Positions 32,663 to 44,781 are shown, counted from the stretch's first letter. The stretch: 64,000 bases of DNA from Symsagittifera roscoffensis (GCF_963678635.1 NC_087064.1:59464338-59528337), one strand, 5' to 3'. Notes: generated by a model not told the origin, from the sequence alone. Translations and numbers: made by a program.

Positions 32663-35600
32663 AGAGCGGCCGGACATTTTGGTAAGCTTTTCTGCTGCTC
32701 AATGTTGTTAGTGCTCCTTAAAATATTCGCAACACAACTTTGACACTATTTTTTTCCTAATGTATTATTGTTTCGCAAAAAAAAAATCAATAAAACAAGG
32801 TTTAGATTTCAAGCAATAATTAAAAAATTTTCTGCTGCTTATACAGTGTTAATTAAATTACTGGAAAAATTTAAGAAAATCTGATGTTTTAACATTTTCT
32901 TTTCAAAACCAGTTCAGTTGAATTTAGACGAAAAATGATTCAGACAAAATAAGATTAGTCTTTTGCTAAAACCAAAAAGTTTTTATTTGTGCAATTTGGT
33001 ATGGAGATCACTGAGTCTTGAGAGGCAATTTGGTCTCGGGAGGCTCACTGAGTAACATAACATAGTGACGCCTACCTCACCTTTACCCGTATCTAAAAAA
33101 CATGACCAAATTGGTTAAAAGAATCTTGGCACTTGTCAATTATTAGTGTTGACAGGGGGACAGATCGAGTTATAAAACGTTTGAGAAGGAGTGAAATAAG
33201 CAGATGCCAGAATTGACAGGGAATGCGAGACTTACAAAAAAGGGAAACGAAGTAAAAGAACAAGAATGTACCGGAGAGTCTCCAAGAATCAGATCAATTA
33301 TTGAAAAGGAGTCTGTCTATTAGTTGGTTCTGAACGTAAGAGAACGATTATAAGGGGCCAGTTGGTTCTCTGCTAGTTCGATGAAAATAGTGAGAAACAA
33401 AATTTAGCTATCCAAGATAGCAATTAAGGAAAAATACAGTAATAAAAGAAACGAACTGCTAGTGGCAATTGTCAAAAGCGACCGTGAAACCGTTCTTTTA
33501 AGTAAATTGTTAAACTATATTATCCGCGAAATGTTAAGTTTTTTTGAACAATTAGTTGAATTGACGTACGTTGATCAAAATAGTTGCGACTCAAGGAAAA
33601 AATATAGTGCATCACGAAAATAGTTAATTATATGAATACAATTAAGAGTAACTTGCAACCAAACAAAACTTTTCGGGATTGTGAGTAGTGTTAAGTTTCC
33701 GACGCCCCTCCAAACTTCGTCCCACAGGGATATTTTCTGCGGCGTAGTAAATTGAGACATACAGCGCGTAGAGGGCAATTCTTCGAACCTTACAGATATA
33801 ACGGCCAATTTATTGTTAGAAAATTGATTTAAAACGTTTTGCATTATAATCTTTTTAATTTTTGCCTGAGTGAGTAAGACGTTCAGTTTGAATTCAACTT
33901 TATGATGAAAATTTAGGGTTGTTTTAACAACTAATTTGAGCCAAAAATTGAGCCACTAAATTTGCTCGCCGAGATTGTGGCCTTGGTTTCCGAAGAACAA
34001 ATAGGTCCATACTAATTTCAGCAAAGTCCTAAGCAAGTTTTGTTGAACATGTTTTTCGTCTAGCAGTAAATTATTTTGAGAAAAAATGATTATAAGTTTA
34101 GTTTTTTATTGAAGTTTTTAAGAATATTTCAACCATTTCGAACGCGTGTTGACAGACTGGTCTTTTAATCTGTCCAAAAAAATTTTTCGAACAGGAACAA
34201 ATTCAACTGATATTCTCATATTGAAAATTAAATGGCTTTCATTCCACAAATGTGCAGTTTTTCCAGCCCAAAACAAAATCTTGACAAAACTGCACTCATA
34301 ATCAAACAACTTTGTTTTTTTATTTTACGTTTCTTTCTCACCTACTCTTCGATTCTGCAATGGAAGAGCTAGTATGATTGATTATAAAAACCCGTTAAAA
34401 ACCTTCTGTCTAATTTTTTTCATCTTTGTATTAGAGTTAGCAAGCAAAATTGTCCAAACTTTGGTGCTTTGAACAAGCCAAGGTCTTTGTCACTTACGTT
34501 CGGTCACGAACACAACCCAAAGTTTTTCAGATATTAAATTTAGAAAAAAAACAAACTTTTGGTTCATGGAAAAATACTTGTCATACAATTTTCATATATG
34601 GAACAATGCTTATCATAGAGATTTCATACAATACTTTGTACGTATGGAAATGTATTGAATTGTATGATAAGAAGTTTTTGGTCAACCCGGGCAAGTAGCA
34701 ATTGATGAACTACCACGTAACACTGCTGTTCAGCCGGGAGCAGTAAATTACATATACGTTAACGCGGAAATTCAATTTATAAAGCAGCATTTTTTCTACT
34801 TTCAAAGAAAACAGAATATTTATGTTCCGTGTGGTGTTTTGTTAAGTCAATTTTCGCCGATCGAAATACTGGTTTTCAATAAATTGTTTTTATACTCCAT
34901 TGAAGATATTGACTTCTTGAGCTCAAACTTAAAAAGATGTTTTTACCTCCAATCATTTTTTGTAAAATGCTGGGGATATGAATTAAGCGCGCTTTGAAGA
35001 GTTTATTCACAATGCTGTGAGCAAGAGTAACGCGAGTTATTTATGCGTGGTGAATAATCCCGCACAATAAAATCGCTCTTTATTGAATTGAGGCTAGCTA
35101 ATCGGTCGTAATAATTTCATACGGCTCAAAGTTTCACACTTTATTATTGTCCAAAGTTTTCATGGATTTTCATACTTTTTTGTTCCCAAAAACTATTCGA
35201 TATGAAATAAGCGACAGTCGGAACATTCAGGGCTTTGCCCTGATATATGAGCAGTCTTTTTCACATCTAAAGCATGATGTCTGTCAAAAAAAAAGCCAGA
35301 AACAAATAATATAAAAAAAACTGGATAAAATTTTTAAAAAAGGCTCTTACAATTACAATTTTTTCGTCTGTGGGAAATTGTTTGTTGTTCTACTACACCT
35401 AATCAAAAGAACCAAAAAATTTGAGTTTCTTTAAAGTGACTAATTTAAATCAAATTCGGATATTCTCCGTAAATTTTGCAATCTGACAAATAATTGTAGA
35501 GAAAAAGGGAAAAATGGAAAAATTGTAAAGTCTTCCACCTTTCGGCTTAGATCTTTTCATAAATGACTACAATTATCCGCTTAAAATTTTAATGACGAAA

Positions 35601-36411
35601 AGAGCTTAAATTTATCTTAAACTAAACCACCTTAAATTAGACTCACTGTACTTAAATGAAGTTAGTTGTGAAACAGTTTTAGATTGGTAATAATTTTTCA
35701 TCATGTAGGAAACCATTTCGACAGCACTTCAATTTAAAAATCAAGGACCATGAAAAAGTTTTATGCATAAAACGACGAGTTTTTAATGAATAGAATTGAA
35801 AGTTAGTGATCTCCTTTGTGGGCGCTTGGATTGAAGGTAGAACGAAATATAGTTCCATATGATAGCTACTGAATCTAGCAAACGGGCAAGAGTTGAGTCA
35901 TACACTTCTATCTTTGCTTCGCAAGTTTTTTTATTTTAAAAAAGGAAAATTTAAAAGCTTTATATTAAAAAACCTCATCAAATGATGAGGATTTTTTTAC
36001 TCTCCTCAATGTGAGGTGGACAAAGCAAAAATAATTTTTAAGGTAAGAAATTAAAGGAAAAATAAATACAAAAGCGAAAAATTGTGGTACAAGTAGGCTA
36101 AAGGGGTCTCAAGAAACAAAACAGGTCGCTAATGTAAACAGGCAGGCTCAAATTTGTTCAATTTATGGCTTTGATGATGTCAATTAAAGTTAAGTTTCGG
36201 CGCGAATGAGGCAAGTTAATTACGTTTAAGAAAAAGAGTGAAAATGACTGACCGGCCTATTTTGAGTTAGTTAGTTGCGGTATTCGCCTAAAATTAATAA
36301 AATTTGGGACCACGTTCTCACACTTGCTTTTTTACCAGAACCCTCAATCACACTTAAGGGGGTTTACCAGAACCCTCAGTGACTTGGATCAAAATTTTTA
36401 TGCTGAATTAT
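32663..36411. other. 3.7 kb, mostly without recognisable features
   Basis: Apart from the H remnant at 34845-35265 I see no feature that I can support. At 33640-33815 a minus-strand open frame (SVRFEELPSTRCMSQFTTPQ, ISLWDEVWRGVGNLTLLTIP) looks gene-like and follows a 'ttctaac' branch-point-like motif. It lacks a convincing donor, so I leave it as a possible exon of the 30772-32512 gene. Confidence 0.35.
34845..35265 (+). repeat. Old partial copy of repeat H
   Basis: 'gttaagtcaattttcgccga', 'gatattgacttcttgagctc' and 'aattgaggctagctaatcgg' follow H order. The end retains 'gcgacagtcggaacattc', 'agggctttgccctga' and 'gagcagtct'. The terminal hairpin keeps its stem while the loop differs (tttg instead of ttcg). 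Confidence 0.65.
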
Positions 36412-36825
36412 GCTAGGACAATAAGCCGACGGAGACTTCAAACCGAAATTTAACTTTACAAGCAGCTGAAAATGTTGTTTTTATTTTCAACAATTTAAGC
36501 AATTTTAGTTCCTAATAAACTTTATTCATAACAACGTACCAATTAGGAGTGGCATGAGATAGTTTAATCAGCCGGATTTTGAAATGTTTAAGTTTTACTC
36601 ATGAAAAACCCCTTCAATAATGTTTTAATATTTAATATTATTAAAATCCAACTAGAGGCTCAAAAACTATATAAACCAATAACTTGTGAAGAACATTCAT
36701 GAAATTAAGAAATTCTTCAGAACAGTTTTGAATCAAATTTCTTGACTTTTTGACAAAATGTTTGGCTTGAAGTCTCTAATTTTACGATTCGGCTGGAAGT
36801 CTTTTCGGCTTGATTTCCGGCACTC
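36412..36825 (-). mobile_element. Old copy of MITE D, reverse orientation
   Basis: The left edge 'ctaggacaataagccgacgg' and the right edge 'cggcttgatttccggcactc' are the two termini of family D in reverse. The interior retains 'ttcctaataaactttattca', 'aataacttgtgaagaac' and 'gcttgaagtctctaatttta'. It is much more diverged than the copies at 44-51 kb. Confidence 0.7.
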
Positions 36826-36962
36826 ACTGAAAAATGTCTTACTTATTCGACTTATTCGTACAGAATTCGTTAAATTGCTATCACCAATTGATCTGCAAAA
36901 ATTACACTTAATATGTAAAAAAGAGCAAAAAGAAAGAAAATGCAACAGTCACGAAAGTTCGC

Positions 36963-37180
36963 CGTGAGCTTTTCTTCGGTTGTACCAGTTGTAGTCCTTA
37001 TTATTTTGGTCGCGCCGGCCGCAGAAAATTTTTCTGGGTTGCGCCGGTAGCGGGCACATCTCCTCGGTCTGCAATTTCTGGAAATGCCAAATTTTGGTGG
37101 CGACACCGGAAAATTATCAAAATTTTGTCGCCACAGCCAAATCAAAAACCGCAACTTGGGCCCGAGTAAAAACGTATTTT
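36963..37180 (+). repeat. LTR-like fragment
   Basis: 'ctcggtctgcaatttctgga', 'aatgccaaattttgg' and 'ttttgtcgccac' match in order the LTR segment 'ctcggtctgcaaagtctgga' to 'ggtcgccacc' seen at 53572, 59471 and 62718. It is flanked by GC-richer sequence unlike those LTRs, so it may be a related family's LTR. Confidence 0.35.
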
Positions 37181-37292
37181 GAAACATCGAGGCTTGTCGC
37201 ATGTTGCTGAGCGAAAAGAGCAAAACTTTAAATCATGAATTCTGTGAGTGAAATTTACCAATCGTTTGCTATGCTAAAAATTGTTCTCTCAC

Positions 37293-37381
37293 CGAATGCC
37301 GCATCGAAGATTTCTTTGGCGTCACCTCCTGATCTGCATGTTGAGCATTGGGCGCAACTATGTTCTTGCAGTCGAGCAGGA
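37293..37381 (-). CDS. Isolated candidate exon
   Basis: On the minus strand tttgctctgcag|T starts an 89-base block ending ttcg|gtgaga, both strong splice sites. Two frames are open; the more protein-like one contains HSCAQCSTCRSGGDAKEIFD. It could be an upstream exon of the 30772-32512 gene, 4.8 kb away, or of a separate gene. No partner was confirmed. Confidence 0.35.
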
Positions 37382-37384
37382 CTG

Positions 37385-39270
37385 CAGAGCAAAATTAGAA
37401 TTAAAATATACAGTTTACGAGATCTCCCGATCATAATTTATCATACACTATATCATCAAAATTGTTACCTACTCTTTTCAATATTTTCAACCGAAACTTG
37501 TCGTAATTTTTTCAAAATTATATAAAACGATTAATAAAAAATTGAACAATTTGCGCCAAAAAACTGTGAATATGTGAATATTTGAGTAAATCCCATTATC
37601 ATGCAAACGAAAATTAAAAGTTCAATCAAAAGAAAAAACAAATGCGCACCTGCGTAGAAAATCAATGCCGCCGGGAACAGATAAGGCATTATTTTTTATT
37701 TCAGCTGATGAAATGAATGAGTACCACTCTCAAAAATTTCTTTAATTATGGAGTCAGCTGCTCAGAAATATTTCTGCAATTATCATTTTTCAATTAGCCT
37801 TACTGGTGTTTAATTGCAAGAAAGCAAGAAAGAAAAAAATTCATTACTTTTCAAAACATAAGAAATCTAAATAGCACATGTAGTCAAATTGGATCCATCT
37901 TGGGATTATAGAGGCCTCAAAGCTTTAACAACCGCAGACATATAACCTCCAATAATCGTAATCTACGGTTTTGCTTCCCGATACTTAGATTTGGTTTGTC
38001 GTCTTTGTTGTGACCTGGTTTGGGCTTTAGTATTGGCTTGATTTGATTAGACTTATTGAGACGTGGAAATAAGCTAATTCTAATTTCGATTTGGCCTACC
38101 ATTTTGTTGATTTTTTCTCTAATCTAATGTCTCTAATCTATGTATGGTTTTTATCAATCTTAATTAGTATTGATCTGCTCGAGACTTGTTTGGTCGCAAA
38201 AGATAAGTTTAAGTCGGGGGTGGCTTTCTTTAAGAGTAATTTCGGATAGGGTACACCGTCTGTTCGTCACACTATCTAAATATCGGCGGGATAAATTCGT
38301 GCAACTTCTTGGCTCAATACCGATCTAAATCTTACTCTTATACTTCCTAGTCTCAATAGATCTAGTATATGCTGGTATTCTTGCGAGAATGGAGGGGAGG
38401 AAGAGCAACTGCTTTCCAAGTTACATTTATTCTTCTCTGGCTGAAACTATAAATAGTTTCAGCCTTACAAATTGTTGTATCTTTTAGCCATGGGCAATTA
38501 TTGGTTTGTTCTAAGGATTGTAGTGATAGTTATCAAAAACTTAATTAAATATATAGAATAATTTTTGAACTTGTTCCACATAGGCTAGTTTTAAACTGAT
38601 CATTCTAGTAGTTACTTTTACTTCTATTTTAGTAAAATTTTCTCTAATCAAAAATGTTTAAGCAGCAAAATGGCCAGTCGTGAAAAATAAATGTTAAAAA
38701 AAGCATTTTTTATGACCGGCAAAACCTAAGCATTTGAGAGGATGCAGCCATCAAGTCAAAGATTACCTTTCGGTAAACACACATTTGATAGTTTGGCACG
38801 TTGACATGCCACATTATGTAAGTACAGCGGAGCAATAAATTAAAACGCGCCTTTTAATTCATTTGTTGTTCTATAACCTTGGTAAGAAATTGATCTGATC
38901 AAAAGCCTGTGTAATCAACGATAGATTCGATTAAAGAACCAACCACTCAATTTAATGTCTGTCGAAGAGCTTAGTCTTTCAGGAGTTTAATTTTGAGGAT
39001 TTCTAGTTAAGTTGTTTTCCCCATTTGTTAAATACAAACAAACGGTTTTTTCTACTTATTTTGCCCATATTTTTTTGTATTTTTCAATCTGCATAAATGC
39101 AGATAAAAAAACGGATTGTACTGATTGGCTTGGTTTGTTCTTCAGCTGATTTCTATCAAGGACGAATTTTGAAGGTGGTTCGTTTTTACTGGAGCTACTT
39201 TCTGTATTTTTTCTGGTCTGAGTAAAACTCTGAGGCTTTTCGTTGCAATTTTCGAAAAAAATGACGAACA
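37385..39270. other. 1.9 kb without gene; one 12-bp-arm palindrome
   Basis: No exon or repeat was recognised. At 38439-38464 ggctgaaactat/atagtttcagcc form perfect 12-base arms separated by two bases. Confidence 0.4.
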
Positions 39271-39277
39271 TTTGTGC

Positions 39278-39745
39278 TCGGGGTGATTTTTTTCTCCAAA
39301 TAAGTTTCGACTTTTTAACTAGCAATCTTTGACGAGATTATTTACTTCATTCAAAAAGTATTGTTGTCTTGAGTTCAATTTTAAAAAAATGTTCCAACTC
39401 TGCTCATTTTTTGTAAGATCATGGGTTTTTTTTAAATTGCAAAATTGGTAAAAACATGGGACAATTATTGCGCAATATAAATCGTGCTATTAATGCGTAA
39501 ACGGATATAACTCATCTTAGAAATCGTTCCAATTGGAATTTAGGCATAATAGTTAGTGTATTCGATTTTTTGCTAACAGCAAAACGTATAACTTTGTACT
39601 ATAAATAGAATGTGAGGTCATAATTTTCAAAAAAAAATGATTTTAATATGTGTAAATTTTCTTCTGAAATTTTCATCCACTTTCCTAAAGTGAAGACTAC
39701 TGCATCGAACTTAAAAGTCCTGATACGAGCAGTTTAAACTGAAAC
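39278..39745 (+). repeat. Diverged copy of repeat H
   Basis: 'ctcggggtgatttttttctc', 'agtttcgactttttaactag', 'tattgttgtcttgagttca', 'gacaattattgcgcaatata' and the tail 'cctgatacgagcagttt' follow the H order. The terminal hairpin is broken. Confidence 0.65.
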
Positions 39746-40139
39746 ATTTTTGAAGAATTCACCAGCAATCTATAGTCTGAGCCCATTCGGCTATTTTTAT
39801 GTCTTTGTAAAATTGTGAACAAAAGATTTTGAGCTGATACTAAATTTGCTTGAAAACTTTTATTCAAACATATTGAAGCAAAAAAAAATTGTACGTATCA
39901 AGGCGAAAACCTGACTGTTTCGACTGTTTTGAAAAACCTATGAATCAGTGTTCGCTGTAAAATAATGACAAATTTTTATAAACAATGTGAAAAATTAAGA
40001 AAAATGTTAAAAACTAAAAAAAAGAAAATTTTTTGAAACCATTCCTCACACGCCATAAACAAAAAAAACTCATAGGTTTTGCTCCTAGTAAAATTGCAAT
40101 TATAACAAATAGCTTGCATTAATCGAATTGAAACAATTT

Positions 40140-40395
40140 AAAAGACGGATAAAATCTCCGCCTACGCATGAAAAGCTTGGAATATATCGTCTCTATTGGC
40201 CAAATTGGCAGTTCTTTAAACACCTATAAGCTTATGACAATTGATCACAGTCAAAATATTTTTTTTGAAATTGAATTCAAAACAACAAAAATTTTCGGAC
40301 GACAAAAAAAATTCGTAAAAAATGCCTGTTAAAAAATCTAAATTTGTCTGAAAAAATCCATCCCGAGCACAAATATGTCGTCATTTTTCCTCAAA
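40140..40395 (-). repeat. Diverged partial copy of repeat H, reverse
   Basis: 'tattggccaaattggcagtt', 'ttatgacaattgatcacagt' and 'atcccgagcacaaatatg' match H in reverse orientation. Both ends are lost. Confidence 0.5.
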
Positions 40396-40499
40396 AAAAG
40401 GGGCAAAATATTTCAGTTCAAAATATTGATGGTTGGGCGCAAAAAATAAAAAGAACCTAAAGAGTCTCCCCTCGATCAACTACTTACTTATTTGCAAAT

Positions 40500-40720
40500 T
40501 TTGGTTTGTTTCGACCTTCTCGACCCAACAAAAAAATGGTTCGACATTGTTCGTCGCAGTTAAGATGTGTTTCGAATTTCTCGACCAAAGTTCGATAGGT
40601 TTCAATTTTCTCGACTAAAGTTGGGTATGTTCCGACCAAAAACAAATTGTCAGGTACGTTTCGACCCGACTAAAATTGGGATTTTCTCGACCAAAAAAAA
40701 TCCCAAAATTTTCTTTGAAA
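40500..40720. repeat. Degenerate 'tcgacca' tandem repeat
   Basis: 'tttcgaccttctcgacccaa', 'ttcgaatttctcgaccaaag' and 'tcaattttctcgactaaag' recur with irregular ~30-35-base spacing. It is the reverse-strand counterpart of the block at 25600-25815. Confidence 0.6.
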
Positions 40721-41524
40721 GTCAGAACAGCAAGGTTCTTTGTTTCAGGAAAAAGCCCTGAAACTATCAGGAAGAAGCCCTCCTCGAGAAAACCCATCAG
40801 AGGGAAGAGCCTTAAAGATTCCCAACTAATTATTGCTTCGGAGAAATTGTTTCGGCAAAATGCAAAATTCTTCTTTTGCGAAAACTTTTGTTCTAGTTGT
40901 CATACACGTAAACTTTTGTTCTAGTTGAATTTTCCAATTTAGCTTTTATTTTTTCCAACTATCTGGTCTGAAACTGTTGATGTGAAAACTGATATTTGAG
41001 GAATTAGATTTCCAAAACTGAAAAGATCCCTCTGAAACTTTCAGTTTTGCGTTAAGCAAATCTCCTCAATTTACTGCTGCGGGTTGCAACTTTCTGACGG
41101 AGGTCTTTTTTGAGCAGTTTTTTGCGCTCAACTTCCGATCTAAATTTAATACAAACCTTTTCTAAAAATTAGGTCGTGATCTACCGTACAATCTACCCCC
41201 CCTATGAGATCTACCGTGGAATCCCCTCCCCAAGCATGTAATATTTTTGAAAAATGATTGTATAAAATGTGCATTTCATACAAACGCGCAAATAAAATTG
41301 GTTTTACATTGTTTATGCTGTTAATTAAGCAAAATTAAGGTTTCAATTGATATTTCTGTAGTATTATGTTTAATTTTGAATGAATCTAGGCTGTACTCAA
41401 AATTAGCCGATGTAAAATCCATATTTTGTCCCTCCTCAATCGATTTGGAAGGGAAGTTGTACGGTTGATCAGTTTCGACTTTGTGCTCACTTAAAATTCC
41501 CTCTCGACCGCGGAATTTCACTTG

Positions 41525-41856
41525 CAAAGCTGCACTTGCTCGACTTTCAAAGTCGTAACATAAGTCGAGTACCTCAACCCGGGTAACAAGGCACAAAATT
41601 CGTATATGTTTAACTGTTCAATTGTAGTTCTGACATTTGTAACGAAAATCATGGAATATTTTTGCTCGGTTGAGTTTTTTCAGTGCAGTTGCAAAACTGC
41701 ACTTGCTCGACTTTCAAAGTCATAACAGATGTCGAGTACCTCAACCCGGGTAACAAGGCACAAAATTCTTATATGTTTAACTGTTCAATTGTAGTTCTGA
41801 CATTTGTAACGAAAATCATGGAATATTTTTGCTCGGGTAAATTTTTTTCTTCAGAC
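41525..41856 (+). repeat. 166-bp direct tandem duplication
   Basis: 'gcacttgctcgactttcaaa' to 'ggaatatttttgctcgg' occurs twice in tandem with period about 166 bases and only scattered differences. The first unit starts with 'caaagctgcacttgctcg', a short motif also found near 11420 and 15460. Confidence 0.85.
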
Positions 41857-42528
41857 AAATTTAGACTTTTTAAATAGCCATTTGTGACGGATTTTTAAAA
41901 TACCATTCGAAAGATATTGTTGTCATAAGCTAAAATTTGAAAAAATACTTCCCCTCTGATCATTTTTTGTGAAGTTATGGGAGTTTAAAGATTACCATTT
42001 TGGCCAATTTAGGACAATTAACGCGCAATATATTTCGCGCTTTTACCGCGTAAGCGGAGATTGGATCTACTTAACAATCTCCCCCCTTTCAAGAAAGGGG
42101 GTAAATCATTAAGTAGATAACCTGCAGCGAATTTCCGACTAATCAGGATGTAGTAAAACTCAAATTTACATAGAACACTCTAGTGCGAATTTACTGTTTT
42201 TATTTACAGGGGTGGGGTTCTTTAATAGATACAATAGGAGTAGGGGATTGTTATGTAGATCCCGGAAATTTAATCCGTCCTAGTAATCGTTCCAAATTGG
42301 TTGAAAGAAGGTTATTTGTCAAAATTGATTTGTAAAAGTAACGAAATCTATCCTTTTGTACTTTATTTGGCGAGTGGGGAGATTGATGTTTAAAAAAAAT
42401 CTCAAATTTTAGAAAAAATTTTTTAAATTATATTTAATTACATTTAAATTTTTTATATTATTACTGCTCTATAGACTTTAAAAGGCAATTGGAACAATCA
42501 GGGCTTCGCCCTGATGCGAGCAGTCTTA
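41822..42528 (+). mobile_element. Repeat H, copy 1 (interrupted by a MITE)
   Basis: It runs from 'tttttgctcgggtaaattt' to the terminal hairpin cagggcttcgccctg (42499-42513) and 'gcgagcagtctt'. The core is split by the element at 42063-42262. The left end joins the 166-bp duplication, so the terminus 'ttgttccgactttcgatac' is missing. Confidence 0.7.
42063..42262. mobile_element. 200-bp MITE nested in repeat H, 8-bp TSD
   Basis: The left end ggatctacttaacaatc pairs with the right end gattgttatgtagatcc. The flanks cggagatt (42055-42062) and cggaaatt (42263-42270) are an 8-bp TSD with one mismatch. They restore the uninterrupted H sequence 'gcggagatttaatccgtct' seen in neighbouring copies. An internal hairpin 'ccccccttt caag aaaggggg' lies at 42083-42104. 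A truncated relative occupies 50773-50899. Confidence 0.8.
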
Positions 42529-43065
42529 TTGTTCCGACTTTCGATACGAAGGTAACGGAATAATTGTGCTCGGGGTGGGTTTTTTCTTCAGACAAAATTC
42601 GACTTTTTAACTAGCCATTTTTGAAGGAATTTGTTTATATCATTCGAAAGCTATTGTTGTCTTGAGCTTAAATTTGAAAAGATATTTCACCCGTGATCAT
42701 TTTTCGTAAAGTTATGGGGGTTTAAAGATTGCCATTTCGGCCAATTTGGGACAATTAACGAGCGATATATTTTGCGCTATTAACGCGTAAGCGGAGATTT
42801 AATCCGTCTTATAAATCGTTCCAAATTGGTTGAAAAAAACTTATTTGTCATAATTGATTTGTTAGAAAGAGCGAAATCTATTCTTTTATACTTTATATGG
42901 CGTGTGGGGAGATGATTTCATTAAAAAAAAATCAAATTTTAGATATCTTTTTTCATTTTATTTTATTGCATTTAATTTTTTTTATGTTACTACTGCTCCA
43001 TAAACCTTAAATGGCAGTCGGAACATTCTTCTTCAGACAAATTTTGCCCTGATACGAGCAGTCTT
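42529..43065 (+). mobile_element. Repeat H, copy 2
   Basis: A nearly full unit: start ttgttccgactttcgatacg, end 'ggcagtcggaaca' and 'gccctgatacgagcagtctt'. The first and last dozen bases are near-inverted (tgttccgact/agtcggaaca). Copy 3 follows with no spacer. The hairpin is damaged by an inserted 'cttcagacaaatt'. No ORF is present. Confidence 0.75.
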
Positions 43066-43603
43066 GTTGTTCCGTTTTTCGATACGAAAGTAACGGAATA
43101 TTTGTGCTCGGGTGGGTTTTTTTTTCTTCAGACAAATTTCGACTTTTTATCTAGACATTTTGACGGAATTTTTTTATATCATTCCAAATGTATTGTTGTC
43201 CTGAGCTCAAATTTGAAAAGATATTTCACCTGTGATCCTTTTTGGTAAAGTTATGGGGTTTTAAAGATTGCCATTTTGGCTAATTTGGGACAATTAACGC
43301 GCGATATATTTCGCGCTATAAACGCGTAATTGGAGAATTAATCCGTCTTAGAAATCGTTTCAAATTGGTTTACCGAAGCTTATTTGCCATAATTGATTTG
43401 TTACAAGTAGCGAAATCTATCCTTTTGTACTTTATATGGCGTGTGGGGGGATGATTTCCACAAAAAATTTCAAATTTTAGAAGAAAAAAATTTCATTTTG
43501 TTTTTTTACTTTTAATTTTTTTATGTTATTACTGCTCCATAAACCTTAATAGGCAGTCGGAACATTAAGATCTTCGCCCTGATACGAGCAGTCTTGTTTC
43601 TTT
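43066..43603 (+). mobile_element. Repeat H, copy 3
   Basis: Head-to-tail with copy 2 and with the same internal order. It has a diagnostic variant ('gcgtaattggagaattaatc', 'ggtttaccgaagc') shared only with the partial copy at 45571-45903, which marks the start of the large duplication. Confidence 0.75.
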
Positions 43604-43687
43604 ATAGGAGGGATTCGTTATCCGCACGCAAATCTAATTGTGGCCAATGTAATTTCATATTCTGATTTGTCTGTTCCTAGCCCGTGA

Positions 43688-44229
43688 TATGGAGGTGGAG
43701 CAATAAGCAGAATGGTCTAAGAGCAGAATGGGTCCAAGAGCAGGAAAACAGAAAAATAATAGCTTTTTATACTTAAACGGGCTAATTGATAAAGAAATTA
43801 TTAGAATCGTCAAAAATGTCAAAAAAATGAATAAATGAGTTGAAGGATCTTGTTAACTATTTCTTCTCATATGGTACCTTGTAACGAATCCCCCCTACAA
43901 AGAAAGAATTGAACGGCTAAGCATATACGAAATTTGTATCTTGTTAACATGTTAACTATTCCACTATTCCCCCCTATTGCAATATGGGGGGAAATAGTTA
44001 ACATGATTCGAGTTGACTAATTTCATCAAGTTTTGGCACTTCATTTTTTTTTATAATTTAAATCAAATTACTTAAATTAGTACTGATAAAAATATTAGTT
44101 TCCTAGGTATTATTGACAATTCTAAAACTCTATTCACCGATAATCTTTTAAATGTTAATAATTTTCTGTTTTTCTGCTCTGAGAACCATTCTGCTCTTTG
44201 ACCACTCTGCTTATTGACTGGCGACCATA
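43688..44229. mobile_element. MITE family E, copy 1
   Basis: About 30-bp terminal inverted repeats: 'ggagcaataagcagaatggt' at the left and 'gaccactctgcttattgact' then 'ggcgaccata' at the right. A palindromic core (43950-44005) has 'gttaacatgttaactatt' and 'tatggggggaaatagttaac'. There is no coding capacity. The TSD is not clear. Confidence 0.7.
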
Positions 44230-44260
44230 CAATATAAAGATCAAGAAGCTGAAAATTATC

Positions 44261-44699
44261 GGGTGCCGGACATCATGCCGACGGGACTTCGAGCCGAATT
44301 GTAAAATTAGGGACTTCAAGCCGATTAGTTCCTAATAAAGTCGTGAAATATGAGTAATTTGAAAACTTTTTTGAAGAATTTCTGAATTTCATGATCTTTC
44401 TTTTTTAGTTATTATAAAATTTAAGCCTCCAAATGATGTTTCGGAAAGTTGAAAAGTAAAACATGGTTGAAGGCATTTTTCATGTTTATAATTTATGCAT
44501 TTCAAAAATCGATTGATGTTATTAACGGATGACGATCAGAAGTATTGCATTGTCATGAACAACGCTTATTATGGACTGAACATGCCTACATTTTTCGTTT
44601 TGCAGATAATAAAATAAAGTTTTGAGGTGCTGGCAAAGTTTTAATTTCGGTTTGAAGTCCCTTCGGCTTGAAGTCCCGTCGGCCTGTTGTCCTAGACCC
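44261..44699. mobile_element. MITE family D, copy 1
   Basis: Starts gggtgccggacatcatgccg and ends 'cggcctgttgtcctagaccc'. The terminal inverted repeats contain 'gccgacgggacttc' and its complement. The ~440-bp interior is non-coding. Confidence 0.8.
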
Positions 44700-44781
44700 C
44701 AAAATCATCTGCTAGCATAGCCATGCATCATGTAAATAACTCTACATTTCTGAGAAATTAGTATTAAGACCTACGATTAGT

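Noticed and set aside
34450-34698. 82-codon plus-strand frame
   Set aside because: It is AT-rich, has no splice partners or homologous copy, and contains internal near-repeats of 'tcatacaat' that account for its openness.
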